From positions 496,001-560,000 of the forward strand of contig NOKP01000008.1 of NCBI GenBank assembly GCA_002682825.1: 64,000 nucleotides of DNA. The letters run 5' to 3'. This document shows positions 45,368 through 58,095 of the stretch, one piece after another. The position numbers were made by a program, and so were the translations under genes. Position 1 is the first letter of the stretch, and each line of letters begins with the position of its first letter. Origin of the DNA: Neonectria sp. B-13 (lineage: Eukaryota > Ascomycota > Sordariomycetes > Hypocreales > Nectriaceae). The notes under the pieces are model-generated. The model saw nothing but the letters and a program-made list of their open reading frames with translations, did no database searches and had not been told where the DNA came from.

Positions 45368-46546
45368 TTATTTCTCTAATGATACCTTTAGCGTACTACC
45401 TGCGGGCCAGACATGCTCCTTACTCCGCGAAGGATCCCAGTTAATCTGCTCTTCCTCCCAGGTAGGATAATCAGTGTAGCCCTCCTTAGCCCCAACCTCA
45501 TAGAACAGGTTGCGATCGTACCGCGTCACTGGCAGCAACTTCTTGATCCTCAGCGTCAGATCTGGGTTGCTCACGAATGTTCTTCCAAAAGCAACGAGCG
45601 CTTGACGCCCCTTACTCTCCTCATCCTCCACCCGTTTCCTAGATGTCTCGGCGTTGTAGCCGCCGGCAAAGATGACGGGCGACGTTGTATCCCATAAGTC
45701 GGCCAGGAACTCGATCGACTCTGTATTCTGAGGTGCATCTGCATTGCCTTGCACCCTGCTCTCGATTACATGAAGGTAGCTTAGGTGCAACTCCTTCAGC
45801 CGTCTAACGAGGTCCTCAAATTGCGGTACCGGGTCGCTCATGCGCATGCCATGGTGTTGACTCCATGGGCTGACACGGTAACCGACGCGCTCCGGTCCGA
45901 TGGCATCGGCGACTGCCTTGGCGACCATGAAGGGGAATCGTGAACGATTCTCAATGCTACCGCCGTACTGGTCCTGCCGCTTATTTGAGATGTCTTGGGT
46001 AAATTGGTCAAGCAAGTAGCCATTGGCGCCGTGTAACTCTACGCCGTCGAATCCAGCAGCTATGGCATTTACTGCTCCCTGTCGGAAGTCCTCGACACAT
46101 CGTTGAAGCTCAGCTTCGGTCAGGGAACGCGGCTTGGGCGACGCGGAGTCCCATGGAATATCGCTTGCGGATACAACCTCAGCGCCCCGTGCAACGGCAC
46201 CAGGCCGCGCCGCCCTGCCGCACATCCAAAGCTGGACGTAGATGAAAGAGCCCTGCTCATGGACGGCGCTCGTGATGGGCTTCCATGCTTCGATATGTTC
46301 GTCGTTCCAGATACCCGGGGTATTGGGAAGGGCGGCGGAACGTGGGGAAACGGCGGTGGCTTCGGATATAAGAAAAGTTCCCGGGACAATGGCGCGTTGT
46401 CTGTAGTACTCGGCCATGATGGGCTCCGGGACGAAGTTGGAGCTGGCCCGGCGCCGCGTCATCGGGGCCATGACAACACGGTGACTAGGCGTAACATTGC
46501 CGACTGTGACGGGCAAAAAGAGAGGTGATTCCGTAAGACTGCCCAT
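45368..46546 (-). CDS. NADH:flavin oxidoreductase / old yellow enzyme
   Basis: Single exon, 392 residues from the ATG at 46546 (MGSLTESPLFLP). The frame is open 57 codons further upstream, but that part does not look like the family. FMN barrel signatures: NVTPSHRVVMAPMTRRRA, the VQLWMCGRAARP segment, and GFDGVELHGANGYLLDQF with the His/Asn pair that binds the carbonyl oxygen. These are followed by SNKRQDQYGGSIENRSRF and FAGGYN and AFGRTFVSNPDL for FMN phosphate binding. Family members reduce alpha,beta-unsaturated carbonyls with NADPH. Next to it lie the hydrolase and the Zn2Cys6 regulator on the same strand. Confidence 0.94.
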   Translation of the reverse strand: MGSLTESPLFLPVTVGNVTPSHRVVMAPMTRRRASSNFVPEPIMAEYYRQRAIVPGTFLISEATAVSPRSAALPNTPGIWNDEHIEAWKPITSAVHEQGSFIYVQLWMCGRAARPGAVARGAEVVSASDIPWDSASPKPRSLTEAELQRCVEDFRQGAVNAIAAGFDGVELHGANGYLLDQFTQDISNKRQDQYGGSIENRSRFPFMVAKAVADAIGPERVGYRVSPWSQHHGMRMSDPVPQFEDLVRRLKELHLSYLHVIESRVQGNADAPQNTESIEFLADLWDTTSPVIFAGGYNAETSRKRVEDEESKGRQALVAFGRTFVSNPDLTLRIKKLLPVTRYDRNLFYEVGAKEGYTDYPTWEEEQINWDPSRSKEHVWPAGSTLKVSLEK

Positions 46547-46835
46547 TGCAGTTCCTTGACGATGGTTTGCTTTCTCAATCGAATACGGTGCGCCTTGGAA
46601 ATCTGTTCCACCAAGAAAGTACTGTTTCTTTCTCTCAGTAATGGCGGACTTATGAGTAGATGCGTGGGTCATTTCACATGCATTGGCGTCGGCGAAGCTC
46701 AAAACGGTAAGAAGCATTTTATCATCTCACGGGCGGCGCGTCGGATCTCCGTTTTCGTGGTCGAAGAAAGTGAGCCTAAGTAATGTCCTCATATTAGCTC
46801 TGCGTCACGCAATACAGTCTTAATCGCAACGTATC

Positions 46836-49636
46836 TTACCATGCGTCAACGTCCAGTGTATCTGGAAGCCCGCCTACAAGCGGCTGTGTCAGGCCGCCTG
46901 ACCAGGGATCTTCCGAGGAAGAGTCCATCCAGGCATTGCTGGACAAATCCTCGAGGTTTTGTCCACCTACATTGCTTCCAGCGTAGTAAAAGTCCGTCTC
47001 AAGCAACCTAGTAGCTTGTCAGTGTATAAATCTTAACGTGCGATCTCATAATGAAAGGGCGAGCGTACTGCCTCACGTAGGACTGTGTATGCTCGCTGGA
47101 AGTCTGGTATCCCGAGAAAAGCTCATGCCATTGATGCTCAGACTGCGCTGAAGATGTGTTATTCGTAGTTAGCATGTTCGCTTGAAGCGACTCAAAGAGT
47201 CTGTGAATCAAGGATGCACTAATCCACAGCTGGCTGAACTCATATAGCTGGTTTAGACACATTGTGAACTTGTGCCTGGCATCTTGTCGGACCTTGCTAT
47301 GCGGCGACCGGCCTTCGATGAGAAAGAAAATGAGGCAGTTGAATAGACTGTTAGTTCTACAGCGGTGTGAGCTTAGCCAGACGAGAGAAGGGGACGAGTT
47401 CGTGCATACAGTTGCCCGGTGCATCTCAGGACATGTCCATGTGCTCGCATGTTTCGAATTATTTTGCTGACCATGGTCGCGGCGGCAATGCCGCGTGCTC
47501 TGCAATACTGACGCTCGGCGATGCCGCGACTGTTCGACGGCCGTGACACGGATACCTCGCGAAAGCGGAGCATAACATTGGTGCTGCAACTTTCTTAGTT
47601 CCGGAAGATTCCTCATGTGATTGGTGCTCGTTTATCAAGATCGATGGACGTACAAGTATAGCAAGTGTAAGAACGCCGGCCAGAATGAGTGGCCTTGAAC
47701 GTCATCGATGTTGTACTGCACCGCCTTGGGAACGCGACGCAGCCATATCCTGCAGAGTGTCAGGCCATCATCCTGGTAATCATCCGGATCTTCGAGAGAT
47801 CTGGATTTCTGGCCTGGGAGTATCGATCCACGAGAGATTTGCTCTTCGCGGGCCATGATCGATCCGGTCGTCGGCTGCTGAAGACGTTGGTTCACAAAGT
47901 ACGTGTCGTGGATGTGGTGCAGTGCTTCGGCGATCTTGGTCTGCTCAATCATGAACATGATCTCGGTCTCTGAGTACCCGTATCGTTTTGTGCCCGGAGA
48001 ATGAGGTATAGCAGGCCCCTCGTTGAAATCCTCCGGCGTCAAGGGATGCACGTCGAACTCGGAGAGAGTCAACATGCAGGGCAGACCGTGAGCGACAGCA
48101 ACGCCCACGTCCCGGTTCTACAGATAAAGTCAGCTTCTTTTCTGGCTTGGTCTGAAGGCATTCCCAGTGATAGCGTACCACGCAGGACCACCAAATTCGC
48201 TTCCATAGACCGAGAGAGACTAGGTCTGAGCGTGGATATTGATCCCTAGGACGAGTAGCGCACGTTAGACAGGACTTGGATGTGGGCTGGAAGAAGAAAC
48301 ATACCATCGATGCATCCCGATGCTCTGCGCTGTGTTAATGGCATCAACAGCACACGACCGCATGTTTCTGCCGCCATCGTCCTTCTTGTCCCACCACCAG
48401 GTAATCAGCAACAGCGCCTGGACGCGTGCTAGCCGATTGCCCTCGTATCCTGTGTCGAGTAGAGCCTAGAGTGGAAGATCTTGTTAGGGCTCTCTTCTTG
48501 TCTCAATCATGCGCAATCACTCACTTTAGTCGCCTTATAGAACCGGCGAGCGCTTGTATGGTTGGTGCCTTGGTCATCCAACAATGCCGGATTCCGACAA
48601 GCTCGTGCGCCCGATGTAAAGATGGCAAAGAGAAGCAGGCGGCTCTGTGTCCTACCCTCCTGGAACTCGGATAGGAACTCCCTCCGATTAATTACGGGCG
48701 CGGTAGGGTGAACTTCGAAGAAGTAGGCGTCGATGAGCTCCTGTTGCACGTGGCGCGGGGGCAGATCAAAGGCACCCTTGGCTTTGAGGTAGTCCATGTC
48801 GGCGGGGTCGAGCTTTTCCATCTGCTGCTCCCAATCCAGCGTCGCCCGCGCTGTCATGTCGACGTCGACCTGCTGGACTGGGCTCGAAGGGGATAGGTAC
48901 TGGAACTGGGCAAGGTGGGCTTGGGTGCTCCCGTGAATCCCGTCGCCGCTCTGGTTGCCTCTGTTGGATCGAAACGAGGGCGCGAGAGATCCCAGGTTGT
49001 CCTCTACGTAAGCCTCGAATCGCTTAACAGGCGCATCGGCTGCCCGGGGAATGGGGCTCATGATCCTCAGTGACATGGCCGGCTGTGATGTGTCCGATGA
49101 GAGGTGCCCGCTGCGGCTCCCTGAGTCTCGGTCATGATGGTGGTGTTGAGTAAAATCACGTCCACGGTCACGGCCATAGTCAAGGTCACTGTCATCATCT
49201 TGGGCTGGAAAGTCGAGGCTTGCAGGACCTTGACCTTGGCTCGCCCGAACGCGACCGTCCTGGTGTAACCTATCACGACAGTTCAGTTTCTCAATCGAAG
49301 TAGATCTGTAGTACGGCGAGTTTGACATACCGACAGCTTTCTCCGGCAACGAGGCAGTTCTAAACCGCAAGAGTCAGGCTCATGATGAAGAGAGTGAGTG
49401 GAGACTGGGTGTGAACTTACCCTACATGGGCCACCGCCTGGAGAAAGACCTGCTGCTAATTATTCGCTGATGCTCCAGATACATAGACGGGAAGGATGCT
49501 TTCGGGATGAGGACGTACCAGCGTCGCATTTGACCTTCCTCTCGTGACACCGCACGCACGCTGTCGAGGTGCGCTTGCGCTTGCGCGTGAATGAGCTCCG
49601 ATCCAGCTGGACGTGATTGATGTCAAAGGGGTCCAT
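46836..49636 (-). CDS. Zn(II)2Cys6 transcription factor with Fungal_trans domain
   Basis: Ten exons: 49636-49519, 49449-49421, 49359-49331, 49269-48525, 48465-48305, 48245-48179, 48117-47654, 47589-47410, 47356-47069 and 47007-46836. They sum to 2253 nt, 750 residues, in one frame. The zinc cluster (Cys at 27, 30, 37, 48, 51, 58) is assembled from three exons. A Ser/His/Asp-rich linker follows. The middle domain starts around residue 210 (LIDAYFFEVHPTAPVINRREFL), with AIFTSGARAC, LLITWWWDKKDDGGRNMRSCAVDAINTAQSIGMHR and LGLWKRIWWSC. The chain ends SGGLTQPLVGGLPDTLDVDAW. It is probably the pathway-specific activator of the surrounding oxidative genes. Exon 8 is the least certain. Confidence 0.87.
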
Positions 49637-49938
49637 GATCGCAAGGACAATTGGCTTTGGCTCCCTGGATTAGATCAATGTGCCTCCAAACTGTTACCTG
49701 AGCAGAAACAGGCGACTGTAGCTACGAATACATGTTTTCAACAGACAGATGCTGGCTAGCCCGGGAGCACGAGGCGATGGCGCAATCGCAGCTCATAGCT
49801 GGTGACGCCCTAACAGTCAACATCGACAGGGAACTTGCACCCTAAACTTCTCAAGGCTAGTGTTAAGCATTAATTACTCTTGGCCAGTGTTCAGTGTTGC
49901 CATGACCTAATTTGCTATTGTACGGTAACATCTGGAAT
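49637..49938. other. Upstream region of the Zn2Cys6 regulator
   Basis: 302 bp between the regulator start and the stop of the NRPS-like gene on the same strand. No named element seen. Confidence 0.45.
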
Positions 49939-52900
49939 CTAGTATCCCCATTGACCCAGCCATGATTCTATCCACTGCGATCCAACAGGCTGCAATTCCC
50001 GTATACTACGGCTATGTTCCCGGGACTTAATCGTCTGAAACTCCGGCCTTGTGCCCTCAGCCGCCAAGCTCGTGAAAAAAGGCACCAGCTTAAACGCGGA
50101 TATACTTGCCTCGTCCTTTGCATCAACCGCTTGCGCTGCTAATTTCAGCGCCTCAACCCAGCGCTCCAGAGGAACGACCTCGATGCTCCCAGTTTTGGAT
50201 TGAGCTTCGATGCGTTTTCTTACTGTTGACAACAGCGCCTCGGACCACTGCACTCTCTTTGGGTTTACGGCGTGAAAAATGCGTGGTTTGCTGTCGGCAA
50301 CGCTGTCAATGGAGCTGATCTGGGCAAGCTCAAGAACAATAGATGCGAGATGGTCTACAGGGATCCAATCTATCCATTCGTTCTTCCCAAGGGTCTCCGG
50401 TATTTTGGAAAGATACGCGGCAGCGTCAATGATCTGCGGGAAACACAATTAGCAAGACTGAGAATAGGATCACAAGGCCACGGGCATTTGCTCACACTTG
50501 GTAACCACTCTTTGCGATTCCATTCACCACCCTCATGCCCTTTCCGCACCGGTCCAGCGATCTGGCCCACACGGCAGACAGTGACATGCACTCCGACATT
50601 CTCAGCGGCCTCGAGAAGTACTGTCTCCGCGACAAGCTTCGACTCGCCGTAGCCGGGACTAGCTGTTGCCAGATCTCGGATGCGTTCTTCAGGAACCAAT
50701 CCTTGCACAGCTGGGAAGTTAATCCCGGCGCCGACAGACGAGGTGAAGAATATGCTGGGACTTGTTGAGGCCTCGGCTGCAAAGTCGACCAGGTTTCTTA
50801 CGCCCCGAATGTGCGGTTCGAATGATGAGACGGCGAGGTTGAAATCGACTTGCCATTGGGTGTCTATCGTACAGCTGTCAGCAAATGCGCTTGTCTTGGA
50901 GGCCAGGTCATCTTACGAATGATATGTGTCACGTTTTGCAATAAATAGCTGTAGTCGGCAATGCTAAGGCCAAGCTTCTCCTTGGAAAGACCAACCTGGA
51001 GAAATCGGACGTTATGGCCCTTAAAATCGACGTCCAGTCCCCTCTTGGCGTTTAGCTCCGTCTGGCGCTGCTGGGCCGTCGGTGATCTGTTCAGGCACCA
51101 TATCTCCCGAACCGACTTTGACTGCACCAGTTCGTCGAGAATATACGAACCCAGACGTCCTGTGCTTCCCGTTAAGATAACGACTTTGCCCTCACTCCCT
51201 CGGCGAGTCGTTGTTTGCGCTACGCCATTGGCTACTCTTGGCCACTCGCCAGTGTATTTCGTCAGGAGGTCTCCGGCTGTACTACTCACATCGCTGCTCC
51301 CACTGACGGCGACATGACCATTGGTGTGAGGAGACTCCAGAAGCTTCCACAGCGCTTGAGACAATAAGGCTACTGAGGGATTGCGATATATAAGAGCCGT
51401 AGGGATGTCGGGCACATCACCCGTTCGTTGGTCATGGACTGCCCGAAGTATCTGCTTTCGCAGAGTCAGCACTTGGAGCGAGTCCATTCCCGCCACAGCG
51501 AAGAAGTCGTCCTCATTCTCAATCTTCGAGAGCTCTAAAAGCAGCAACACCAGATCCCTCAAAGAGCTTGCTAACTGCTCAGAGCTCGAAAAGTTCAGTA
51601 ATGGCAGGCCGTCACTTCCACCAAGACTGGGAATATCTTGAGAGTATACACGATCTAGCTCCTCCGCATACAGCTGCAATGCCGGGCCACGCTGCACTGT
51701 GCCCTTGGTCGCCTTGGGGAGCGGCTTATTCGGTGATATAAAAATGATAAAATCGCGATGTAGCCTCGCGTGGGAAGGCGCCTTCGAGTTTGCGGACTCA
51801 ATGGCGGGCCAGATGAGGTTGATCAGCTTCTGCCGGTCCTTCTGGTTATTCGGATACACCTCTGGTTGCACTTCGACAAGAACAGACGTCTGGAATCGTC
51901 CTTGACCAGCAACAACGGCAGTTCTAACCAGTGGATGCGCCCCAATGGTCAACTCCATAGCGTTTGGCTGAACCTTCTCGCCGTTGGAGAGGACGATGAC
52001 GTTGTCGATACGGCCTTCGTAAAGGTACAAGTCCGACTTCGTGGGATGGCGCGAGAAGAGGTCTTTGAACGGGTACTCCTGAAGGTCCGGAAAGGTAGAG
52101 AAGATTGGCTGCCATCGCTCCAATTCAGGATTGCGGATAGCGACAAGCTCGTATAAGCCGCCACCACGGTCCTGGAACTGGTAGCCGGCGTCTGGATGAA
52201 CGTGCACATAGTACCAGTCCTCCGGGTCCGTCTCGACGCACGGCAACCAGCCCACTTCTGTCATTCCCATAGAAAGGCGCAGCTTCGTGTGCTTCCAGAT
52301 GCGCGTGCCGGCTTCCCTGCTCACCGGGCCGCCACCCCACCCGATGGCTTTGACTGTTTCGAGGAGCGTCAGGAATTCGGCGTCTTTGGACACTTCCTCG
52401 ACGAGAGAAGGTGCGGTGAAGACGGTATCGGGTTTCGCGTGTCGAATAACGGATTTCATGACATCCAGATTGACCGGAAGCTCGGGGCCGAAGATGGTGG
52501 TTGCGCCGTGGCAGAGCGGCCAGAGGAGACCGTTGTTTAGACCAGCTGCGTGGAAGAATGGGAACGTTACGTATGCCCTCGAGTGCCAGAATTCGTGTAG
52601 ATTTACTGATCTCCCTCGGATCTTGGGGAGCAGGTTGTTCGCATCGACCGAAGCTAGACTGTCTAGGTATCTGAAGATGGGCTTGGGGTGGCCTGTACTG
52701 CCACTGGTATGTAGCACCCAGACCAGATCCCTCTTGCCCGTCTCCCATGTTTTGGTGTATTCGTAATGTGGCGCTGGTGCAGGGTCAAGGAAGAAGTCAA
52801 GATCCGGCGTGTCGATGAGCTTCAAATCGACGTGTTCCAAGACTCGGCGAATATTGGAGCCCCGGGACGGTACCAGCCAAGTACGGCAGCCGGCCGCGCG

Positions 52901-53242
52901 GATCACCGCAACTTCGCCCTCGGTGCTGTTCCGCGGCGAAGTATACAGCACAACATGCCCGGCCTTGACGGCTGCAACGACGAAGATGAAGTATCTCAGG
53001 TCCTGAGGGCCGCTGTAACCGATCCTGGACGAATTGACCCCTCGTCCCAGCTCATCCTCGAGCCAGCGGGCGGCGCGGTTGATGGCATTGGCGAACAGGC
53101 GCGCCGTGATCTTGACCCATGGCTGGTTTAGATCGGTCGACGCAGGGAACTCGTAGAGGATGCGCTCAGGTTCGTCGGCAGCTATCTCATCAACGAGGTG
53201 CGGCAGCAGGCGCCGTCCAATCTCTCCACGTTGTTGAGCCAT
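49939..53242 (-). CDS. NRPS-like carboxylic acid reductase (A-T-R)
   Basis: Three exons (53242-50917, 50863-50496, 50433-49939), 1062 residues. Adenylation domain about 10-530: core A3 LHTSGSTGHPKP near 180, A5 GMTEVGWLP, A7-8 LYLYEGRIDNVIVLSNGEKV, and the LPKATKGTVQR lysine. Carrier domain about 560-640: FFAVAGMDSLQ, the Ser near 587 taking phosphopantetheine. Thioester reductase about 690-1062: VILTGSTGRLGSYIL, the YGESK catalytic pair near 846, then CRVGQIAG. No condensation domain. Such enzymes activate a carboxylic acid and release it as an aldehyde (or alcohol) with NADPH. It is the likely scaffold enzyme of the group and divergent from the MFS exporter. The acid cannot be predicted reliably by eye. 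Confidence 0.94.
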
Positions 53243-53960
53243 CTTGGGTGACCGGTGGAGAAGAGACCTATGAGGACCAAAAAGACATTGGTATAGTGTT
53301 TCAGAGAAACATATTCGAAGACTTGTGCATCTTGCTATGTTACAGTAGCTTTCCCCGTCGGTTCATCGCCTACCGACATAGCTCACGCGCGATCAAGTCC
53401 CTATATGGCGTCAACGCATGGATCCAGGCTCCCGATAACTGGCGAAGCTGGATCCCGGCGCTGTGTTCGTACCTCCGGGCCTACCTCCGGCGTACCCCCT
53501 GGCCGCTCTAAGGCAGCCTTTGCATCGCCGAAGACGCGGGGAATTCCCAGCAGCCAGGACAATGGGATAAGACTAGCTTGCGATCACGCAACTTTTCGCC
53601 TTTCTTTCTCTCTCTCGACATTCTTTCCGCAAGTTATTCCCGGTAGCCTGGGCCGCCACTAGAGCTACAATGCATGCTTCAATTCGGCGATTCGGCGATG
53701 TCCTCAATTGGACAAGCGCTCGTTTGGTAATCGGTGGTGCTGCCCTGGTGCTGTCAAGCACGCAAGTCGGGTTGCGATGTTGAGGATGCAGCTAGTCTGG
53801 GATTCATCTTGGCCATTTCTTGGCCAACGGGAATCGATAATTACTTTAAAGTGCTTGACTGCTGTGAGAACTTCAGAACATCGTCAACACCAGCTATTTC
53901 TGGACCATTGATTGAACACCTCGTCCATCATCCCAGTTTCAACCCGCTGATACCGACGAG
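53243..53960. promoter_or_regulatory. Divergent promoter, NRPS-like reductase / MFS exporter
   Basis: 718 bp between divergent ATGs. The element TACCTCCGG occurs twice in direct orientation at 53470-53478 and 53482-53490, a 12-bp period. Tandem CCG half sites of this kind are typical targets of Zn2Cys6 dimers. ACCTCCGG recurs inverted in the promoter at 58292-58299. Confidence 0.45.
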
Positions 53961-55860
53961 ATGGGCCTCTGGATCCTCGAACCCGACACGGACGATGTGG
54001 TCCCCGGCACCGTCCACCTGCAGAAGGAGGCCGAGAAGCGTAACCGGAGCATGGCCCACCTTAAACACGGCACCGGCCGGCATGCGGACCTCGTACTGGC
54101 GCCGCAGCCATCAGACTCTCCGAACGACCCTCTCAGTAAGTTGTCATGATGGTACCTTGGGCGGATTTAGTACGTGTGCAGCTTGGCTGACCGAAGAACT
54201 TGCGCAGATTGGAGCCAGAGGCGAAAGACACTTACCTCCATCTTCCTTAGCATCGGCACAGGCTTGATGGCCGGAACACACAACTTTGTCAACCCAGCCA
54301 ACGCGCAGCTAGCCAAGATCTTCCACACCAAGATCTCCACCATTTCTCAAAGTGTCAGTGTCATCCTCCTAACACTCGGCGTCAGCGCCGTCATCTCTAG
54401 TCCGGCGGCACGCATCTGGGGGAAACGCCCCGTCATCCTCGTGTCCAACTTCCTGGCCGCCCTCGGCTACATTATCGTCGTCGCGCCCACCAAGAGCCTC
54501 GTCGCGCTCTTCGTGGGCCGGGCCATCCACGGACTTGGAATCGCCGCGCTGGAATATCTTGTCAGCTCCAGTGTTGGGGATTTGTTCTTTGTCCACGAGC
54601 GCGGCGCCCATCTGGCCCTTTGGCACTATGGGCTCTCGGGCGGTGTTGCCATCGGACAGCCTATCGGAACGGCCATTTTTGCAGCGCAGGGCTGGAAGTG
54701 GCCGTTCATCTACTCGTGAGTTCAACTGCATAAATATTTCATGGCGTCGCTGACATATACATCTCTAGCGTCATTGTGTACGCGGTGTACACTCTCGTCT
54801 ACTTCTTTACCTGCCCAGAAACAACTTACAACCGGGCCGCGTACTTTGACATTGACATCAGAGAGCAGGTGTATGACAGTAATAGCAGCAGTAACCGTGG
54901 CAGTTCTGAAGTCGAAGCCAAGGGTGCCTATAACGGCACGAGGATTGACTATCAAGAGAAGTCATCGGCTGATGCCGAATCCAAGGCCAGCCGCGACGTC
55001 GAGGCTACAGTCACCACCGAGGCCAAGAAGACCTACTGGCAAAACTTGCGTGTCTACAACGGCCGCTTCAGCGACGAGTCCCTTCTCAAGGCCCTCATCA
55101 CACCGTGGAGCGCCTTCATGCTCCCCGCTGTATCCTGGGCTGCCTACACCTACGGCTGCTCCGTCGCCTTCGCCGCCTCCTTCTCCGTCGCTCTATCGCA
55201 GATCTTCACAAAGCCTCCCTACAGCTTCACCAGCTCGCAGGTCGGCCTCACTGTTCTTGGATCATTTGTCGGCGCCACCCTTGGCAACGCCATTCCCGGT
55301 CCCATCTCTGACTGGCTCGTTACCTACCTCTCCAAGAAGAACAAGGGAGTCTATGAACCCGAGTTCCGCATCCTGCTCGCTGTGCCGTCGCTTATCTTTG
55401 GCCTCATGGGCTTCTGGGGCTTCGGTTGGTCTCTCGAGGAGAAGCAGCACTACATGGTGCCCATATTCTTCTACGGACTCGCCATCTTCGCCGGCGCCAT
55501 CAACTCGCTCATCTCCAATACCTACCTTCTTGACTGCCACCGTGCGCAAGCCCAGGACGGCTATGCAGCAGTTACCATCACCCGTGGTGTCCTCTCGTTT
55601 GCCATGACTTTTGCGATAAACGACTGGATTGCCAAAGATGGATACAAGACAGTCTTCTTCTGGATCGGTACACTGCATGGCATCGCTTGTATTATTGGAA
55701 TATTCCTTTACTTCTATGGAAAGAAGGTACACACAATCTTTCTCGCACATCCCTTCTTTCAAGCACAGAAACATTTCTAACTCGTAACATTTAGGTCCGA
55801 TACTGGGTCTCGAAGAACGAGTTCATACAGAGCAAGATCAACAAGAACAAATCAGCTTGA
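53961..55860 (+). CDS. MFS transporter, DHA1-like
   Basis: Four exons (53961-54135, 54208-54715, 54769-55726, 55795-55860), 568 residues. A 58-residue charged N-terminal tail leads into DPLNWSQRRK, the usual entry to helix 1 in this group. NPANAQLAKIF, then RIWGKRPVILVSN (motif A), GRAIHGLGIAALE and a Gly-rich helix (LSGGVAIGQPIG) follow. A long acidic central loop holds a Ser/Glu-rich stretch, then six further helices and a basic tail. Likely plasma-membrane export of the product or an intermediate of the adjacent reductase, from the shared promoter (inference). Confidence 0.9.
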
Positions 55861-56782
55861 AGGATATGGGTATCGGGGTAATAGGGCGAGAAGATATAAT
55901 CTACCAGGTGATTCAATTATTTAAAGGCAAAGTGTTACTGGGAAACTCTTCATGTGAATAGTTAGAATGGATGTCAAACTACATGATGACGTGATGGTCA
56001 AACCGAGGTGGCTCTGCGTGGTCTTCATGATGTTATCATTCTAATTGCGATTTTATATTTCTGGCTCGCTGCACTAGCTGATACGACCGCTTTTTTCTTC
56101 TGTCTCTCTAACAAACAGCGACTTTGAAGACAGCTTCCTTAATAGCGTCACGTAACGCCGTCCTCGATCTCCCCAAGGCTCTACAACATCACCAATCAAG
56201 CGAGTTTTAGACCTCCACTCACAAAATGGTATGGTCGGGTGGGGCGAGTTGAGGACGCAGGCAAAACGGGATAATAAAGAGTCTTGCTAGGCGAACGACC
56301 CAGGGACGGGGCAGGAGCGCGTTTTATCGGGCAGGAAGTCATCCCTTTTTGCAGTGCAGGGCTAGTTACAGTAGTTACAGTGGTCGTAGCGCGTTGGCTA
56401 TAGTGGTCGCAGCGCATTAGCAGCCGCTGCAGGGCCGGGGCAATAGGTAGTCGGGCCAGGGCGAATGTCGTATTGTCTCAATTGAGAGACATGCATTTTT
56501 TTGTGGCTCTTTCAGCATTGTGTATGTGCTATGTGTGATGCATTTGTTGCATTCTCTGCTGCCCATAGTAAATTAGGTGTGAAGGAGGGAAGATTGAGAA
56601 ACGCGGGGTGGAAAGCTGGGGAAAGGTCACGGGTGTTGTGCGATTAGCAAAGTGATGTTGTGCGAATAGCAAGACTAATAATAGATAACTTAGCAGTAAA
56701 GATAAATATGACTAGAAAATTTCCAGGAAAGAAAGAATGCAAGCTTCCAGGACTTGGTAGCCGCAAATTTCACTTCAAACGC
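55861..56782. other. Intergenic between convergent genes, with short degenerate repeats
   Basis: About 920 bp. Near 56360-56420 a degenerate tandem repeat reads AGTGGTCGTAGCGC..AGTGGTCGCAGCGC. Near 56636-56672 GTTGTGCGATTAGCAA is followed by GTTGTGCGAATAGCAA. No coding region supported. Confidence 0.5.
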
Positions 56783-57964
56783 TCAAGCTACTTTTGTTTG
56801 TGCGAGCTCAATCTCAGCCTTTGCACCGCTTACATGGTACGAAACGATCCATGAATAGGGCATGATCTTGAAGAGAACGTTCCGCACCCAGTACCAAAAC
56901 CTGTTCTTCGGGATATACATCGCTGCCATCCTTCGACTGCGGTGTTGGAGACTTTCGATGGGCCGGCGAAGTTTTCGCTCGTGGTTCGCGAGTGCCTGTG
57001 AGACGTCCTCGGTGACCATCAGCTCCTTGGCCAGAATCTCAGCCGAGGCAATCGCCATGCCTGCTCCTTGACCGGACATGAGGGTGAGACAATGCGCTGC
57101 GTCTCCGAGAAGGAGGACACGGCCATTGGACCATTTTCGTAGCTTCACCATGGTCAAACTGTCGATGACGGGCGAAGCACCTCTCTCTTCCGCGAGGTCG
57201 ATGACTTCGTCAACCAGCTTCGCGCCTCCACCAGTGACCCTTCGAAGTGTTTCGAATCTTAGTTTCCGATCTTTCAGCTCCGTGTGGTCGTCTCGCCAGA
57301 TATGCAATGCCGCGAGTCGGTTGCTTCGCAGGGAATACAAAATGTCGAGATGGCCAGGGCTGTTGAAAGAAACGCACCCAGCTCCAAGCTCCTTCTTCCG
57401 CTCGACGTCATACACAGCGTAGGAGTAGCCGAGATCTTCGAGACAATCCTCGCCTTTCCAAAACATGTCGCGGACGGAAGACCGGATTCCATCTGCGCCG
57501 ACGAGGAGATCTGCCTCGACAGTCTCACCGCTTTTGAGGGTGGCTTTGATCTTGTCGCCGACTTCGAGGGCATGCTCCAGGGTTTCACCAAAGCGGATTG
57601 TCGCGGTCTCCGGTAGCGCTCTGGCAAGAATCCGCGCGAGATCATCCCGACACACAGAATGGCTACCCAACTCGCCATGGATATCCTTGTATGCCACTCG
57701 CAGTAGCTCTTTCCCTTGGTAATCTCGGATCACGTTCTCGTCGAATGTGTAAGATATAGCGTCCAATTGATCCTGAAGGTTCATCTCCTTGATGGTGTTG
57801 ATGCAGAGGCCCGATAGGCCGACCATGTAGCCTCCATCGCGGATGGCGGGAGCTTTATCGACGAGGATCGAGGTCCAGCCGGCTTTGTCCAGCCACCAGG
57901 CTGCAGAAAGCCCGGCAATTCCTGCGCCTACAATCAGAGCCTTGGGCTTCGGTTTTGATTCCAT
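56783..57964 (-). CDS. FAD-dependent monooxygenase (group A, zeaxanthin-epoxidase/PHBH-like)
   Basis: Single exon, 393 residues, ATG at 57964. Motifs: ALIVGAGIAGLSAAWWLDKAGW at the N-terminus, ADLLVGADGIRSSVRD (DG motif) near residue 155, and NGRVLLLGDAAHCLTLMSGQGAGMAIASAEILA (FAD GD block) near 285. The tail has a hydrophobic patch (FWYWVRNVLFKIMPYSWI) that may associate with membranes. Expected reaction: NAD(P)H-dependent hydroxylation or epoxidation of an aromatic or polyketide-like substrate. Shares an upstream region with the siderophore-type transporter; a GATA-type element lies 138-146 bp before its start. Confidence 0.92.
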   Translation of the reverse strand: MESKPKPKALIVGAGIAGLSAAWWLDKAGWTSILVDKAPAIRDGGYMVGLSGLCINTIKEMNLQDQLDAISYTFDENVIRDYQGKELLRVAYKDIHGELGSHSVCRDDLARILARALPETATIRFGETLEHALEVGDKIKATLKSGETVEADLLVGADGIRSSVRDMFWKGEDCLEDLGYSYAVYDVERKKELGAGCVSFNSPGHLDILYSLRSNRLAALHIWRDDHTELKDRKLRFETLRRVTGGGAKLVDEVIDLAEERGASPVIDSLTMVKLRKWSNGRVLLLGDAAHCLTLMSGQGAGMAIASAEILAKELMVTEDVSQALANHERKLRRPIESLQHRSRRMAAMYIPKNRFWYWVRNVLFKIMPYSWIVSYHVSGAKAEIELAQTKVA

Positions 57965-58095
57965 TCCGATTCGGGAGCTGGGGACTGTAAAGAAAATAGG
58001 GTGGATGTATCGGGTTATGATGTTTGCTAGAAGGTGCTCAGTTTGGAATCAGACTCGAGAGATAGAGTCCCCGACTGTAGCGCACCGTCGCCCGG